Shown in pieces: positions 26,980-36,081 of a DNA stretch of 64,000 bases (position 1 is the stretch's first letter; each line of letters begins with the position of its first letter). This stretch comes from Alteromonas halophila (GTDB taxonomy: Bacteria; Pseudomonadota; Gammaproteobacteria; Enterobacterales; Alteromonadaceae). The DNA is taken from positions 144,578 through 208,577 of the forward strand of contig NZ_BMXP01000004.1 of NCBI RefSeq assembly GCF_014651815.1, in the 5' to 3' direction. The notes under the pieces were generated by a model that did not search any database, was not told where the DNA came from, and was given only the letters and a program-made list of their open reading frames with translations. A program made the translations under genes and the position numbers.

Positions 26980-29396
26980 TGCGACGGGTATGGCTGGCTT
27001 TTACCACGCTGTTGTCACTGGCCCGGGCCAGGCCCTGGGAGCCGGTGCTGATTGTATTTTCTATCATGGTAGCCTGTGCGGGCCTGACCGCAGTCAGCCT
27101 GATTAATGACAGCGCCAGTCAAAGCAATCAGGCCAGCCTGAACGCGTTAAGCAGCCCGTCTCTTGAAGTAACGGCAAAGCGTGCGTCGCAGCCGCTGACT
27201 AAAACAGACTACGCACAGTTACGGCAGGCCGGCTTCGACAAACTCGTCGCTGTGACCCGAAACAGGCTGACTCTGCGTTGCGCCAACGGTGAGAGTATGG
27301 CGCTTGACAGCCTTGCCCTTGATGGTACAGGCGCTTTTTTCCATCAACGTATTAACGGGGAATCAGTCTCACCAGACACACTACCTGCACCGGTTGATGC
27401 GGTTGCGGCTGCCCCCGCAACCTTGTCCGCGCTGGGCTGTGCCGGCAAACCACTGAACCTTGCCAATGGCAAAAAATTACCGACCCCTACTGCTAACGCA
27501 CAGCTCCCCTACGGCCTTATTATGATGGATATGCCTGTGTATTATTCACTGTATTCTCTGGATGAATCACCACTGAGTGCACTGATAGCGACAAGGCCGG
27601 TGAGCGACGCTGATATCACAACATTGCGCCGCCTGCTGCCACCCCACCTGCAGGCCAGCACAGCGCCACAACTCACGGGTAACGCCCAGATGAGTGAAAG
27701 TTTTCGGCTGAATCTGTGGGCCATGGGCGCGCTGATGGCGGTGGTCAGTCTGTTTATCGTGGTTAATGCGCTTAATCTGATGTACCGGTCACGGCTTGCC
27801 ACACTGGTGCGACTCAGGCAGGCCGGGCTGAGTGCCCGCGCGCTGTCGGCGGCCCTGTTTGGCGAGCTGGCACTGTATACGGGAATTGCCAGTTTAGCCG
27901 GGGTTGCGGCCGGGGCATGGCTGACGCTTAGCTTTACGCCGGCCATTGCCAGCACCTTCATCTCCATGTTTTCGGCCAATTACATTGAAGCCCAGCCCGC
28001 CATTGCTGTGCTGTTTCTGAAGGCCTGGGGGCTGAGTATGCTGGCGCTGGTCGTTTTCATGCTGCTGCCCGTGATGCGTTTATCACGGCTGCTGACCTTT
28101 AACCAGGCACGGGGACCCACCGTATTGCCGCGCTGGCTTGGCCTTATCGCCCTTGCCGTGGCCTTACTTGCACCTGCACTGGCGTTTGACAGGGTAAGTG
28201 CGCTTGCCATTGTTGGGCTCAGCCTGCTGTGTGGCTGCGTATGTATACTGGCCTGGCTGCCGCCCCTGCTCGCATGCCTGGCCCGCGCCACACCCCGGCG
28301 CCTGCCCGTGCTTCATTTCAGCGCTGCCAGCGCCGTGCAGCTGTCGCAGCGCACCCGCATGGCAGTGTGCGCGTTTTTTATTGCGCTGACGGCCAATATT
28401 GCCATGAATATCATGACCGACAGCTTTCGCACTGCCACCTATGACTGGGTCGAACACCGCTTAAGTGCCGATGGCTATGTCTATACATCATCCGGCGCTG
28501 AGACGCTGGCAGCGCCTGAGGACCTGCAGTTAACGCCTGTTTACCGCGCGGATGTCACACTAAACGACTTACCGGCCCGCGCCCGCAGTTACCCTGCGAC
28601 CTTGCGCGCCAGGCAGGGGCTGGTCACCGACACGATTGCGCCGGACGCCTGGGCACTGTTTACACGAGGCGAAGGCACATTTATTAATCAGCAACTGGCA
28701 TTCCGACGTGGCCTTTCAGTGGGCGACCAGGTGACCATCACTGCCTCGCGCAATTCTGCGTCGGCGTATACTGTGGTTGGGATTTACCCTGATTATGGCA
28801 ACCCGGACAGCCAGGTCCTGCTGCCACTTGATGCGCTGGCCAGCACTGAAAATGCCAGCGGCGTATTCAGCGTCATTGCAGCACCCGGAGCCCAGACACT
28901 GATAGACAACTGGGCTAAGACGCTCGACGAAGAGACTGACTATTATTCGGCCAGTGCACTGCTTACGCTGTCGATGCAGGCGTTTGAGCGCACCTTTACC
29001 ATTACCCGGGCGTTAAATATTGCCACGTTAAGTGTTGCCGCCCTGTCCTTTTTGCTGGCCATCGTCACAGTGAGCCTTGATATCCGGCCTCAGCTGGCAT
29101 TGCTGAGAAGTCTGGGGCTTGGTGCACTGCGTATCCACCTGGCACTTTTCACCCAATACTTGCTGTTATGTGTGGGCACGGCATTGTTGTCGGTACCTGC
29201 CGGCATTGGGCTGGCCTGGGTATTTATTGAAAAAGTTAACCGCTTTGCCTTTGACTGGGTGTATCCGCTTCAGATCGATGCCGGGGTGTTGCTCACAAGC
29301 GTGCTGGTAAGCACTGGTGCAATTCTGTTAATACTCTTGGTGCCGCTGTCAAAAGTGCGCACCCGCATCGACCTTCGTCAGCAGGTTGCCTTATGA
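26979..29396 (+). CDS. FtsX-like ABC permease, fused AttF/AttG type
   Basis: An 805-residue inner-membrane protein with eight predicted helices in two FtsX-type groups of four, joined by a large periplasmic part. Helices include PVLIVFSIMVACAGLTAVSL near the start, LWAMGALMAVVSLFIVVNAL around 245-265, and ALNIATLSVAALSFLLAIVT near 670-690. It works with the ATPase encoded before it. The periplasmic lipoprotein encoded after it (4-bp ATGA overlap) is the expected third partner. GC and codon use resemble the core genome. Confidence 0.88.
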   Translation: MRRVWLAFTTLLSLARARPWEPVLIVFSIMVACAGLTAVSLINDSASQSNQASLNALSSPSLEVTAKRASQPLTKTDYAQLRQAGFDKLVAVTRNRLTLRCANGESMALDSLALDGTGAFFHQRINGESVSPDTLPAPVDAVAAAPATLSALGCAGKPLNLANGKKLPTPTANAQLPYGLIMMDMPVYYSLYSLDESPLSALIATRPVSDADITTLRRLLPPHLQASTAPQLTGNAQMSESFRLNLWAMGALMAVVSLFIVVNALNLMYRSRLATLVRLRQAGLSARALSAALFGELALYTGIASLAGVAAGAWLTLSFTPAIASTFISMFSANYIEAQPAIAVLFLKAWGLSMLALVVFMLLPVMRLSRLLTFNQARGPTVLPRWLGLIALAVALLAPALAFDRVSALAIVGLSLLCGCVCILAWLPPLLACLARATPRRLPVLHFSAASAVQLSQRTRMAVCAFFIALTANIAMNIMTDSFRTATYDWVEHRLSADGYVYTSSGAETLAAPEDLQLTPVYRADVTLNDLPARARSYPATLRARQGLVTDTIAPDAWALFTRGEGTFINQQLAFRRGLSVGDQVTITASRNSASAYTVVGIYPDYGNPDSQVLLPLDALASTENASGVFSVIAAPGAQTLIDNWAKTLDEETDYYSASALLTLSMQAFERTFTITRALNIATLSVAALSFLLAIVTVSLDIRPQLALLRSLGLGALRIHLALFTQYLLLCVGTALLSVPAGIGLAWVFIEKVNRFAFDWVYPLQIDAGVLLTSVLVSTGAILLILLVPLSKVRTRIDLRQQVAL

Positions 29397-30484
29397 AGCG
29401 TCTGTGGCTGAGCCTTTTACTCATGGCGCTGACATTAATTGCCTGCAAAGAACAGCAAACGCAGTCTCAGCGCGTGACACCGTTTAGTCAGTTAGCCGCA
29501 TCAGTGCCTGATGCGGCGCCGGTTGTGCCCGGCAATCCGGTGGTACTGCCTGCCGATCATGCCAGTCACCCCGCATTTCGGCTGGAATGGTGGTACCTTA
29601 CCGCCACACTCAGCGACATCAGTGATAGACCTTATGGCTTGCAGTTTACGCTGTTTCGCTTTACTCAGCCTGACGCCACAGACAATGCCTGGTCAGACCG
29701 TCAGCGCTGGCTGGCTCATGTATCCCTTCACACCCCGGACACCCACTATTTTGAAGAAAAAGTGGCGCGCGGCGGTGTCGGTAATGCCGGCGTCTATACG
29801 TCACCCTTTCGCGCTTTTATCGATCACTGGCAGTGGCAGGCCAGTCCGGGTACCCAGGACTATAAGATGTTTCCCTCGACACTGTCCGTGTCAGCCACCG
29901 ACAAGGTCAGCGTCAGCCTGCAAATGCGCAGCACCGGTCCTGCTGTTCTGCACGGTGACAACGGGTTCAGTCAGAAGTCCGCGGATGGCCGTTTTCGCTC
30001 TTATTACTACAGTGTGCCGTTTATTGATATTCGAGGTAGCGTCGAAATCGATAATAAAACCCTGACTGTGCAGGGCGATGGCTGGTTTGATCACGAATGG
30101 ACCAGTCAGTTAGCCCGCGGAGATGCACTGGGCTGGGACTGGCTCTCCTTATCACTGGACAACGGCCAGAAACTGATGGCCTTTAATATGTACGTTGAGG
30201 GCGAGCCCCCCTTCACTACCGGTACCCTGATTAATGCCGATGGCTCAAGCCGCACCTTGTCCGCTGACGAGATTAGCCTGACACCCAGTGGCTACGAGCA
30301 GATTAATGGCAAACGTCTGCCAGTGACATGGTCGGTCAGCATTGCCTCAGCCGGCATTGATATCCGGATATCGCCATTTAAGAAAAAGCAGTTTAATCCG
30401 GGTGTCGCACAATATTACGAAGGACGGGTAGAGGTTACCGGCAGTCATCGCGGGCGTGGCTTTCTGGAGCTGACCGGGTATTAA
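29393..30484 (+). CDS. attH: Lipocalin-like lipoprotein, AttH family
   Basis: A 363-residue lipoprotein; the signal MKRLWLSLLLMALTLIAC has a lipobox with Cys18. The mature part carries the AttH/CrtC-like two-lipocalin signature (HPAFRLEWWYLTATLSD, GLQFTLFRFTQ, DGWFDHEWTSQ, ALGWDWLSLSLDNGQKLM). Family members accompany an FtsX-type ABC transporter, as here. The domain is shared with carotenoid 1,2-hydratases, but the context argues against carotenoid metabolism. Its start overlaps the permease stop, so the pair is translationally coupled. Confidence 0.85.
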   Translation: MKRLWLSLLLMALTLIACKEQQTQSQRVTPFSQLAASVPDAAPVVPGNPVVLPADHASHPAFRLEWWYLTATLSDISDRPYGLQFTLFRFTQPDATDNAWSDRQRWLAHVSLHTPDTHYFEEKVARGGVGNAGVYTSPFRAFIDHWQWQASPGTQDYKMFPSTLSVSATDKVSVSLQMRSTGPAVLHGDNGFSQKSADGRFRSYYYSVPFIDIRGSVEIDNKTLTVQGDGWFDHEWTSQLARGDALGWDWLSLSLDNGQKLMAFNMYVEGEPPFTTGTLINADGSSRTLSADEISLTPSGYEQINGKRLPVTWSVSIASAGIDIRISPFKKKQFNPGVAQYYEGRVEVTGSHRGRGFLELTGY

Positions 30485-30497
30485 GGCCTCGCCACCG

Positions 30498-31406
30498 TTA
30501 ATAAACCGACCAGTTAATTCTGCGGGTCAACGACTCAAGTGCGGCAACACCGAGCACGGAATTGCCCATCTCATTTAATGCCGGTGACCACACACACAAA
30601 GAAAAACGACCGGGCACGACCGCCACAATTCCGCCGCCCACACCGCTTTTACCCGGCAAACCCACTTTAAACGCAAAACGCCCGGCCTCATCATACAGTC
30701 CACTGGTCGCCAGCAGTGCATTCACCTGTCGGGTCTCGTCTTTATTCAGCACATCAGAGGCACTGAAAACACAATGCCCGCGGTTAGCCAGAAAATTCAT
30801 GCTCCGGGCCAGATCCTTGCACGACATCTCCACCGCGCAATTATAAAAATAATTGTGCAGCACATCCTCAACCTCATTGTCGAAGTTGTGATAGGCCTTC
30901 ATCAAATACGCCATCGCCGCATTACGCGAACGGTGTTCGTACTCAGAATCGGCCACATCGCTGTTGGAAAAAATACTGTCATTGGCAGACAGGCGTCTGA
31001 CGAAATCCCGCATGGCCAGATGGGGAGAGGCAAAACGCGATTCGTTCATGTCGCTTACTACCAGCGCGCCGGCATTGATAAACGGGTTGCGGGGAATTCC
31101 GCTCTCGTACTCCAGTTGCACCAGCGAGTTAAACGGCAGTCCGGAGGGCTCGCAGCCAACCCGGTCCCACAGTCCCTCACCGTAATGGTTCATGGCCATC
31201 ACAAGATTAAACAGTTTGGAAATACTCTGAATAGAAAACGGGGTATCAGCTTCGCCGACACTGGTCACCTCCCCGGCGTTGTCGCAAATGGCAATACCAA
31301 ACTGTGCCGGATCAACACTGGCAAGCGCCGGAATATAGCCCGCGACCTTGCCCTGGCCCAGCATGGGCTTCACATCATTGTAGATCTCGTTTAACAGTGA
31401 CTGCAT
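30498..31406 (-). CDS. glsA: Glutaminase
   Basis: A 302-residue serine-dependent enzyme hydrolysing L-glutamine to glutamate and ammonia. The beta-lactamase-like catalytic SxxK lies in [17 protein letters not shown] (about residue 60). Other family blocks are [50 protein letters not shown] and [20 protein letters not shown]. The length is normal. It is convergent with attH (13 bp between stops) and stands alone. Confidence 0.95.
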   Translation of the reverse strand: MQSLLNEIYNDVKPMLGQGKVAGYIPALASVDPAQFGIAICDNAGEVTSVGEADTPFSIQSISKLFNLVMAMNHYGEGLWDRVGCEPSGLPFNSLVQLEYESGIPRNPFINAGALVVSDMNESRFASPHLAMRDFVRRLSANDSIFSNSDVADSEYEHRSRNAAMAYLMKAYHNFDNEVEDVLHNYFYNCAVEMSCKDLARSMNFLANRGHCVFSASDVLNKDETRQVNALLATSGLYDEAGRFAFKVGLPGKSGVGGGIVAVVPGRFSLCVWSPALNEMGNSVLGVAALESLTRRINWSVY

Positions 31407-31422
31407 AAGCTAACGTATATGA

Positions 31423-31467
31423 AAGGAAAAAAAGTAAAAATTAAACCGGCCTGCAGCGCAGACCGGT
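31423..31467 (-). terminator. Intrinsic terminator of the alkaline phosphatase gene
   Basis: On the minus strand ACCGGTCTGC-gct-GCAGGCCGGT (one G-T pair) is followed by TTTAATTTTTACTTTTTTTCC, a good stem and T-rich tail just downstream of the phosphatase stop. Confidence 0.75.
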
Positions 31468-31476
31468 CTGCTGAAC

Positions 31477-32907
31477 TTAATGACAGCGCCAGTCTTCTTT
31501 AAAGTCGCAGGCATCATCATCGCCAGACGGTGTTCCTTTGTTGTCTGACACAGGCGTTTGCATACTGCTGCCCTTAAGATGCTCAAAAATAACAGCGGCA
31601 ATATCCGTATTGTCATGCTGACCGGCCAGCGCCTGGCTGCCGGCACCAAAGGCAAAGACTTCCACATCGACACCTGTATGCCCGCTTGTGGTCCAGCCTG
31701 TATTGGTTTTTTCATCAAGGAACTGCTTTAACTGAGCTTCACGTTTATTTACGTCTGGCTCCCCCGCCAGTTCATCGAACCGCGCCACTTCGTCATCACT
31801 GAGTGTAAAACCAAGCTGCCCGGCAACATAGGCACCTGGTGCGGCTTCATCACCCATGTTGCTGGCAATAGTGCCAACCGAAGCCTGCATAGCAGACAGA
31901 AATTCAGGGCTCCAGCGATAGTCGCCGCGTGCGCCTACTGTCAGACCTCCTGTGCTGTGATCCGCGGTCAGAATAACCAGAGTATCCGGATGCGCTTCAA
32001 CATATTCACGCAGCATCTCCATGGTTTGCGCCAAATCGTGCATTTCAGCCATAGCAGAGGCAATATCGTTGGAATGACCGGCCCAGTCAATCTGGCTGGC
32101 TTCTACCAGTAAAAAGAAGCCATTGTCATTTTCCAGGTGCTTAATAGCATGCTCAGTCATATAGGCCAGACGATTTTTACGCTTGTCATCCAGCACCGGT
32201 GGCAATGCCACATCCGCAAACAGACCAATGACATCACTGCCCTGCGGGATCGCCGCAAGCCGGTTGTAACTGTCTGCATAGGCGTAACCGTCATCAATGA
32301 ACTGCGCCAGCACATCACGATCGTCGCGCTCAAAATAGCGGGTACCGCCGCCCAACATAACGTTTGCGATATGTTGCCCATTCACGCGGTTATCATAAAA
32401 GTCGTCGGCAATAGCGTTGTAGTTCTTACGGCTTTCATCGTGCGCGATATAGGATGCCGGGGTTGCGTGCACAATCTGTGAGGTTACAGCCAGACCCGTG
32501 CGTTTACCCTGCTGTCTGGCGCGCATCATCACCGACTCCAGCGGTTGCTTTGCCGCATCAACCCCAATGGCACCGTTATAGGTCTTGGTTCCGCTGGCCA
32601 GCGCCGTCGCTGCCGCTGCCGAGTCGGTCACGTAGCCGGACTGCTGATGTGGATACGTCGATGCACTCCCAATCAGGATGTCATCGAACACCACGCTTTC
32701 TACCGCTTCGGTAGCCGGATCATCCTGATAGTTACGGTAGGCGGTGGTATAAGCCGGTCCCATTCCGTCAGCGACCACCATGATGATATTGCGCGGTGTG
32801 TCAGACGTATTGGCGGTTGCGGTACTGACCGGTTTAGCTGTTGACTGCATACAACCAGTCATTGCTGCGCCTGCAAGCAGTGTCAGTGCAAAAAAGGATT
32901 TAGACAT
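31477..32907 (-). CDS. Alkaline phosphatase, lipoprotein form
   Basis: A 476-residue secreted phosphomonoesterase of the PhoA superfamily. The signal MSKSFFALTLLAGAAMTGC has a lipobox (MTGC), so the enzyme is probably tethered to the envelope. Active-site blocks are IIMVVADGMGPAY (metal), GYVTDSAAAATALASGTKTY with the Ser nucleophile, ASQIDWAGHSND, LVILTADHSTGGLTVG and TSGHTGVDVEVFAFG. ATG 32907 gives a clean signal, whereas the longer in-frame version begins with soluble sequence. It should release phosphate from organic esters. No Pho box was recognised upstream. Confidence 0.9.
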   Translation of the reverse strand: MSKSFFALTLLAGAAMTGCMQSTAKPVSTATANTSDTPRNIIMVVADGMGPAYTTAYRNYQDDPATEAVESVVFDDILIGSASTYPHQQSGYVTDSAAAATALASGTKTYNGAIGVDAAKQPLESVMMRARQQGKRTGLAVTSQIVHATPASYIAHDESRKNYNAIADDFYDNRVNGQHIANVMLGGGTRYFERDDRDVLAQFIDDGYAYADSYNRLAAIPQGSDVIGLFADVALPPVLDDKRKNRLAYMTEHAIKHLENDNGFFLLVEASQIDWAGHSNDIASAMAEMHDLAQTMEMLREYVEAHPDTLVILTADHSTGGLTVGARGDYRWSPEFLSAMQASVGTIASNMGDEAAPGAYVAGQLGFTLSDDEVARFDELAGEPDVNKREAQLKQFLDEKTNTGWTTSGHTGVDVEVFAFGAGSQALAGQHDNTDIAAVIFEHLKGSSMQTPVSDNKGTPSGDDDACDFKEDWRCH

Positions 32908-33187
32908 GTAAGCATCCCTGAGAGTAGAAATGCCATTAGTGTAATGCAGTGAGCAGCTGTGAACAATTTCAATCCGGTCAGCGTCAGGTAGCGTGCGACA
33001 GTCCCTTATAGTACGCACGTTTTATTTAGTATTCTTATAACACCCCCTATCCATTCACAATATTAATGACGACAATCCAAAATATATATTTCTGTTATTG
33101 GATGGACCAGCCTAGGATGAAATGGAACTCAGGAGAACGCTGATAAGCGGGATCAGATAATAATTTAAGTACATCCGGGAGACGCGC

Positions 33188-34783
33188 ATGTCGAACTATA
33201 AGCAAGACATTGATAATTTCGCTTCATTAAAAGCCACCCAAAACGGTACATGGGACAGAATTGATCCCGAGTACGCTGCACGAATGAAGGTGCAGAACCG
33301 CTTTAAGACCGGTCTGGATATTGCCCGCTATACTGCCGGCATTATGCGCAAAGACATGGAAGCCTACGATGCAGACCCGTCAAAATATACACAGTCACTG
33401 GGCTGCTGGCATGGCTTTGTGGGTCAGCAAAAAATGTTGTCAGTGAAAAAGCATCAGGGCACTACGGCGGGAAGCTACCTGTACCTGTCCGGCTGGATGG
33501 TTGCCGCGCTTCGTTCAGAGTTCGGGCCGCTCCCTGATCAGTCGATGCATGAAAAAACGTCGGTATCATCGCTGATTGAAGAATTGTATACCTTCCTGCG
33601 TCAGGCTGATGCCCGCGAACTCGGCGATCTGTTTAAAGAGCTGGATGCGGTCAAGGCAAGTGGGGGAGACACCCGTGCAGTAGAGGCGAAGATCGATAAT
33701 TTCGAAACGCATATCGTACCAATTATTGCGGACATTGATGCCGGTTTTGGTAACGAAGAAGCCACTTACCTGCTGGCCAAAAAAATGATCGAAGCGGGCG
33801 CCTGCTGTATTCAGATTGAAAACCAGGTATCCGACGCCAAGCAGTGCGGCCACCAGGACGGCAAAGTTACCGTCCCTCACGAGGACTTTCTGGCGAAAAT
33901 TAATGCCGTACGTTACGCCTTTCTTGAGCTGGGTGTGGATGATGGGGTTATTGTTGCCCGTACCGACTCACTCGGGGCCGGTCTCACGCAGAAAATTCCG
34001 GTGTCAACCAGTAAAGGCGACCTGGCGTCACAGTACAACGCTTTTCTGAAAACCACGCCGGTTAACAGTGTGGCAGATCTTAATGACGGCGAGATGGTGA
34101 TTAAGCAAAACGGCGAGCTGGTTAAGCCAGAAAGACTGCCTAACGGACTGTTCCGTTTTAAAGAAAACACCGGTGTTGATCGCGTAGTACTGGATTGTGT
34201 TACCTCACTGCAAAATGGCGCCGATTTGCTGTGGATTGAAACCGAAAAACCCCATGTGGGTCAGATTGCCGATATGGTCAATGCTATTCGTGAACAGGAG
34301 CCGAAAGCCAAGCTGGTGTATAACAACTCGCCTTCGTTTAACTGGACACTGAACTTCCGTCAGCAGGTATTCGACAACTGGCAGGAAACGGGTAAAGACG
34401 TCTCGGCGTATGATCGTGCAAGGCTGATGTCAGAAGAATATGACAGCACTGAGCTGGCCGCCGAAGCCGATGCAAAAATTCAGAGCTTCCAGGCTGATGC
34501 AGCGCGCGAGGCCGGGATTTTCCATCACCTGATCACACTGCCAACCTATCATACGGCTGCCCTGTCGACAGATAATCTGGCGAAAGGCTACTTCGGTGAA
34601 GACGGCATGCTGGCCTATGTCCGGGGGGTTCAGCGCAAAGAAATTCGTGAAGGCCTTGCCTGCGTGAAACACCAGGCCATGGCAGGCTCGGATCTGGGCG
34701 ATACGCATAAGGAGTATTTCTCCGGCGAAGCGGCCCTCAAGGCCTCCGGTAAGGACAACACCATGAATCAGTTCGACGTATAA
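33188..34783 (+). CDS. aceA: Isocitrate lyase, large form
   Basis: A 531-residue glyoxylate-shunt enzyme splitting isocitrate into glyoxylate and succinate. The substrate and metal blocks are LGCWHGFVGQQK, PIIADIDAGFGNEEATYLLA, QIENQVSDAKQCGHQDGKVT (active-site Cys in KQCGH), VARTDSLGA and KLVYNNSPSFNW. It is about 100 residues longer than the E. coli enzyme, as expected for the large type found in Pseudomonas and Alteromonas. GGGAGACGCGC precedes the ATG. A LysR gene and malate synthase G follow on the same strand. A terminator lies just behind it. Confidence 0.95.
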   Translation: MSNYKQDIDNFASLKATQNGTWDRIDPEYAARMKVQNRFKTGLDIARYTAGIMRKDMEAYDADPSKYTQSLGCWHGFVGQQKMLSVKKHQGTTAGSYLYLSGWMVAALRSEFGPLPDQSMHEKTSVSSLIEELYTFLRQADARELGDLFKELDAVKASGGDTRAVEAKIDNFETHIVPIIADIDAGFGNEEATYLLAKKMIEAGACCIQIENQVSDAKQCGHQDGKVTVPHEDFLAKINAVRYAFLELGVDDGVIVARTDSLGAGLTQKIPVSTSKGDLASQYNAFLKTTPVNSVADLNDGEMVIKQNGELVKPERLPNGLFRFKENTGVDRVVLDCVTSLQNGADLLWIETEKPHVGQIADMVNAIREQEPKAKLVYNNSPSFNWTLNFRQQVFDNWQETGKDVSAYDRARLMSEEYDSTELAAEADAKIQSFQADAAREAGIFHHLITLPTYHTAALSTDNLAKGYFGEDGMLAYVRGVQRKEIREGLACVKHQAMAGSDLGDTHKEYFSGEAALKASGKDNTMNQFDV

Positions 34784-34802
34784 ACGACGTGTCTGAACAA
34801 TG

Positions 34803-34828
34803 CAAGGGCGCCTGTGGCGCCCTTTTTC
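34803..34828 (+). terminator. Terminator of isocitrate lyase
   Basis: AAGGGCGCC-tgt-GGCGCCCTTTTT is a short, strong hairpin with a T-run 20 bp after the stop codon. Confidence 0.9.
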
Positions 34829-35038
34829 TTTGCTATTCATCCCGTTTATTGGACCGTGTACCGCTAAGACTGGTCAGCGGTTCTCACGCCTCAATGTTAA
34901 AATTATATATCATACTGATAATTATTGATTTTATTCATATCCTGTTGCAAAGGATAAGACTAAAGGCCTATCTGACAGCCACCTTAAAACCTTTTATACT
35001 CCTGACGGAAATCAGTATAGAAAAAGGACATTCCTGTT

Positions 35039-35983
35039 ATGAATATCGCCAAGGTAGACCTGAATTTACTGGTCTATTTAGATGTACTGTTGCGAGAAGG
35101 AAGCGTAACGCGGGCGGCAAATCAACTGAGTATTACGCAGCCTGCTATGAGCAACGGCCTGAAGCGTTTACGGGATTTGTTTAAAGATCCACTGCTGGTG
35201 CGTACCAGCGACGGTATGACGCCAACTAAACGAGCGCTGGAGTTGCAGCCTGTTGTGCGCGACGTGCTCAGTAAACTGGAAAGCTCCATCCAGCCCGAGA
35301 CTGACTTCGATCCACAAACCAGCGAACGCACCTTCCGCATCATGACCAGCGATTATGCTGAGAGTACTCTGCTACTTGAACTCGTCGGCAAACTTGCCAG
35401 TCTGGCGCCAAATATTACTCTGGACCTGATTACGCCAAGTGATGTGACATTCCATGACGTCGAACAGGGTAAAGTGGATATGGCGATCAATCGTTTTGAC
35501 GAGCTGCCCCTGTCGTTTCATCAAAAAGTAATTTGGTATGACACCTTTAGCTGTGTCATGAACGCCGGGCATCCGCTGGTGGATAATTTTGATTTAGACG
35601 GGTACCTCAATGCTCAGCACATCTGGGTCAGCAAAACCGGATTCGGCGTTGGCGTTGGCATCGATCCCAATGAAGTTCAGAAGCTCGGCTGGGTAGATGC
35701 GGAGCTGACCAAAATCGGCAAACAACGCGCGATTCGCGTGTTTACCCGGCACTATCATGCTGCGCTACAGATTGCCCGCAAGCAGCACCTGATTGCCACC
35801 CTGCCCAGCAAAGCGGCAAAACTGTTTAAAGACGACCCTACTGTAGTGGTCAAACCGCCGCCGTTTGATATTCCACCTATTGCCCTGAAAATGGCGTGGA
35901 GTGCGCTGCTACATCATGATGCAGGACACATCTGGCTACGGCGGCTGATCAGTGATGTTGCCAGTGAAATGAGTGCGATGTAA
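35039..35983 (+). CDS. LysR family transcription regulator
   Basis: A 314-residue regulator. The winged helix-turn-helix is at residues about 6-65 (DLNLLVYLDVLLREGSVTRA, AANQLSITQPAMSNGLKRLR), followed by a substrate-binding domain with RTFRIMTSDYAESTLLLELV and ARKQHLIATLPSKAA. AAGGA lies about 10 bases before the ATG. It stands between isocitrate lyase and malate synthase G, each with its own leader, so control of the glyoxylate shunt is a reasonable guess. The sequence alone does not identify the effector. The C-terminal domain has the HAALQIA stretch common to NahR/LinR-like regulators. Confidence 0.9.
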   Translation: MNIAKVDLNLLVYLDVLLREGSVTRAANQLSITQPAMSNGLKRLRDLFKDPLLVRTSDGMTPTKRALELQPVVRDVLSKLESSIQPETDFDPQTSERTFRIMTSDYAESTLLLELVGKLASLAPNITLDLITPSDVTFHDVEQGKVDMAINRFDELPLSFHQKVIWYDTFSCVMNAGHPLVDNFDLDGYLNAQHIWVSKTGFGVGVGIDPNEVQKLGWVDAELTKIGKQRAIRVFTRHYHAALQIARKQHLIATLPSKAAKLFKDDPTVVVKPPPFDIPPIALKMAWSALLHHDAGHIWLRRLISDVASEMSAM

Positions 35984-36081
35984 GTCATTCACATTAAGAA
36001 TGACAAGCATACAAACCATAAATCGGAAAAGCAGGTAAAGTAGGTGTTCAATTAACTTCGCAATTGTTTCAGGGGATAGGT

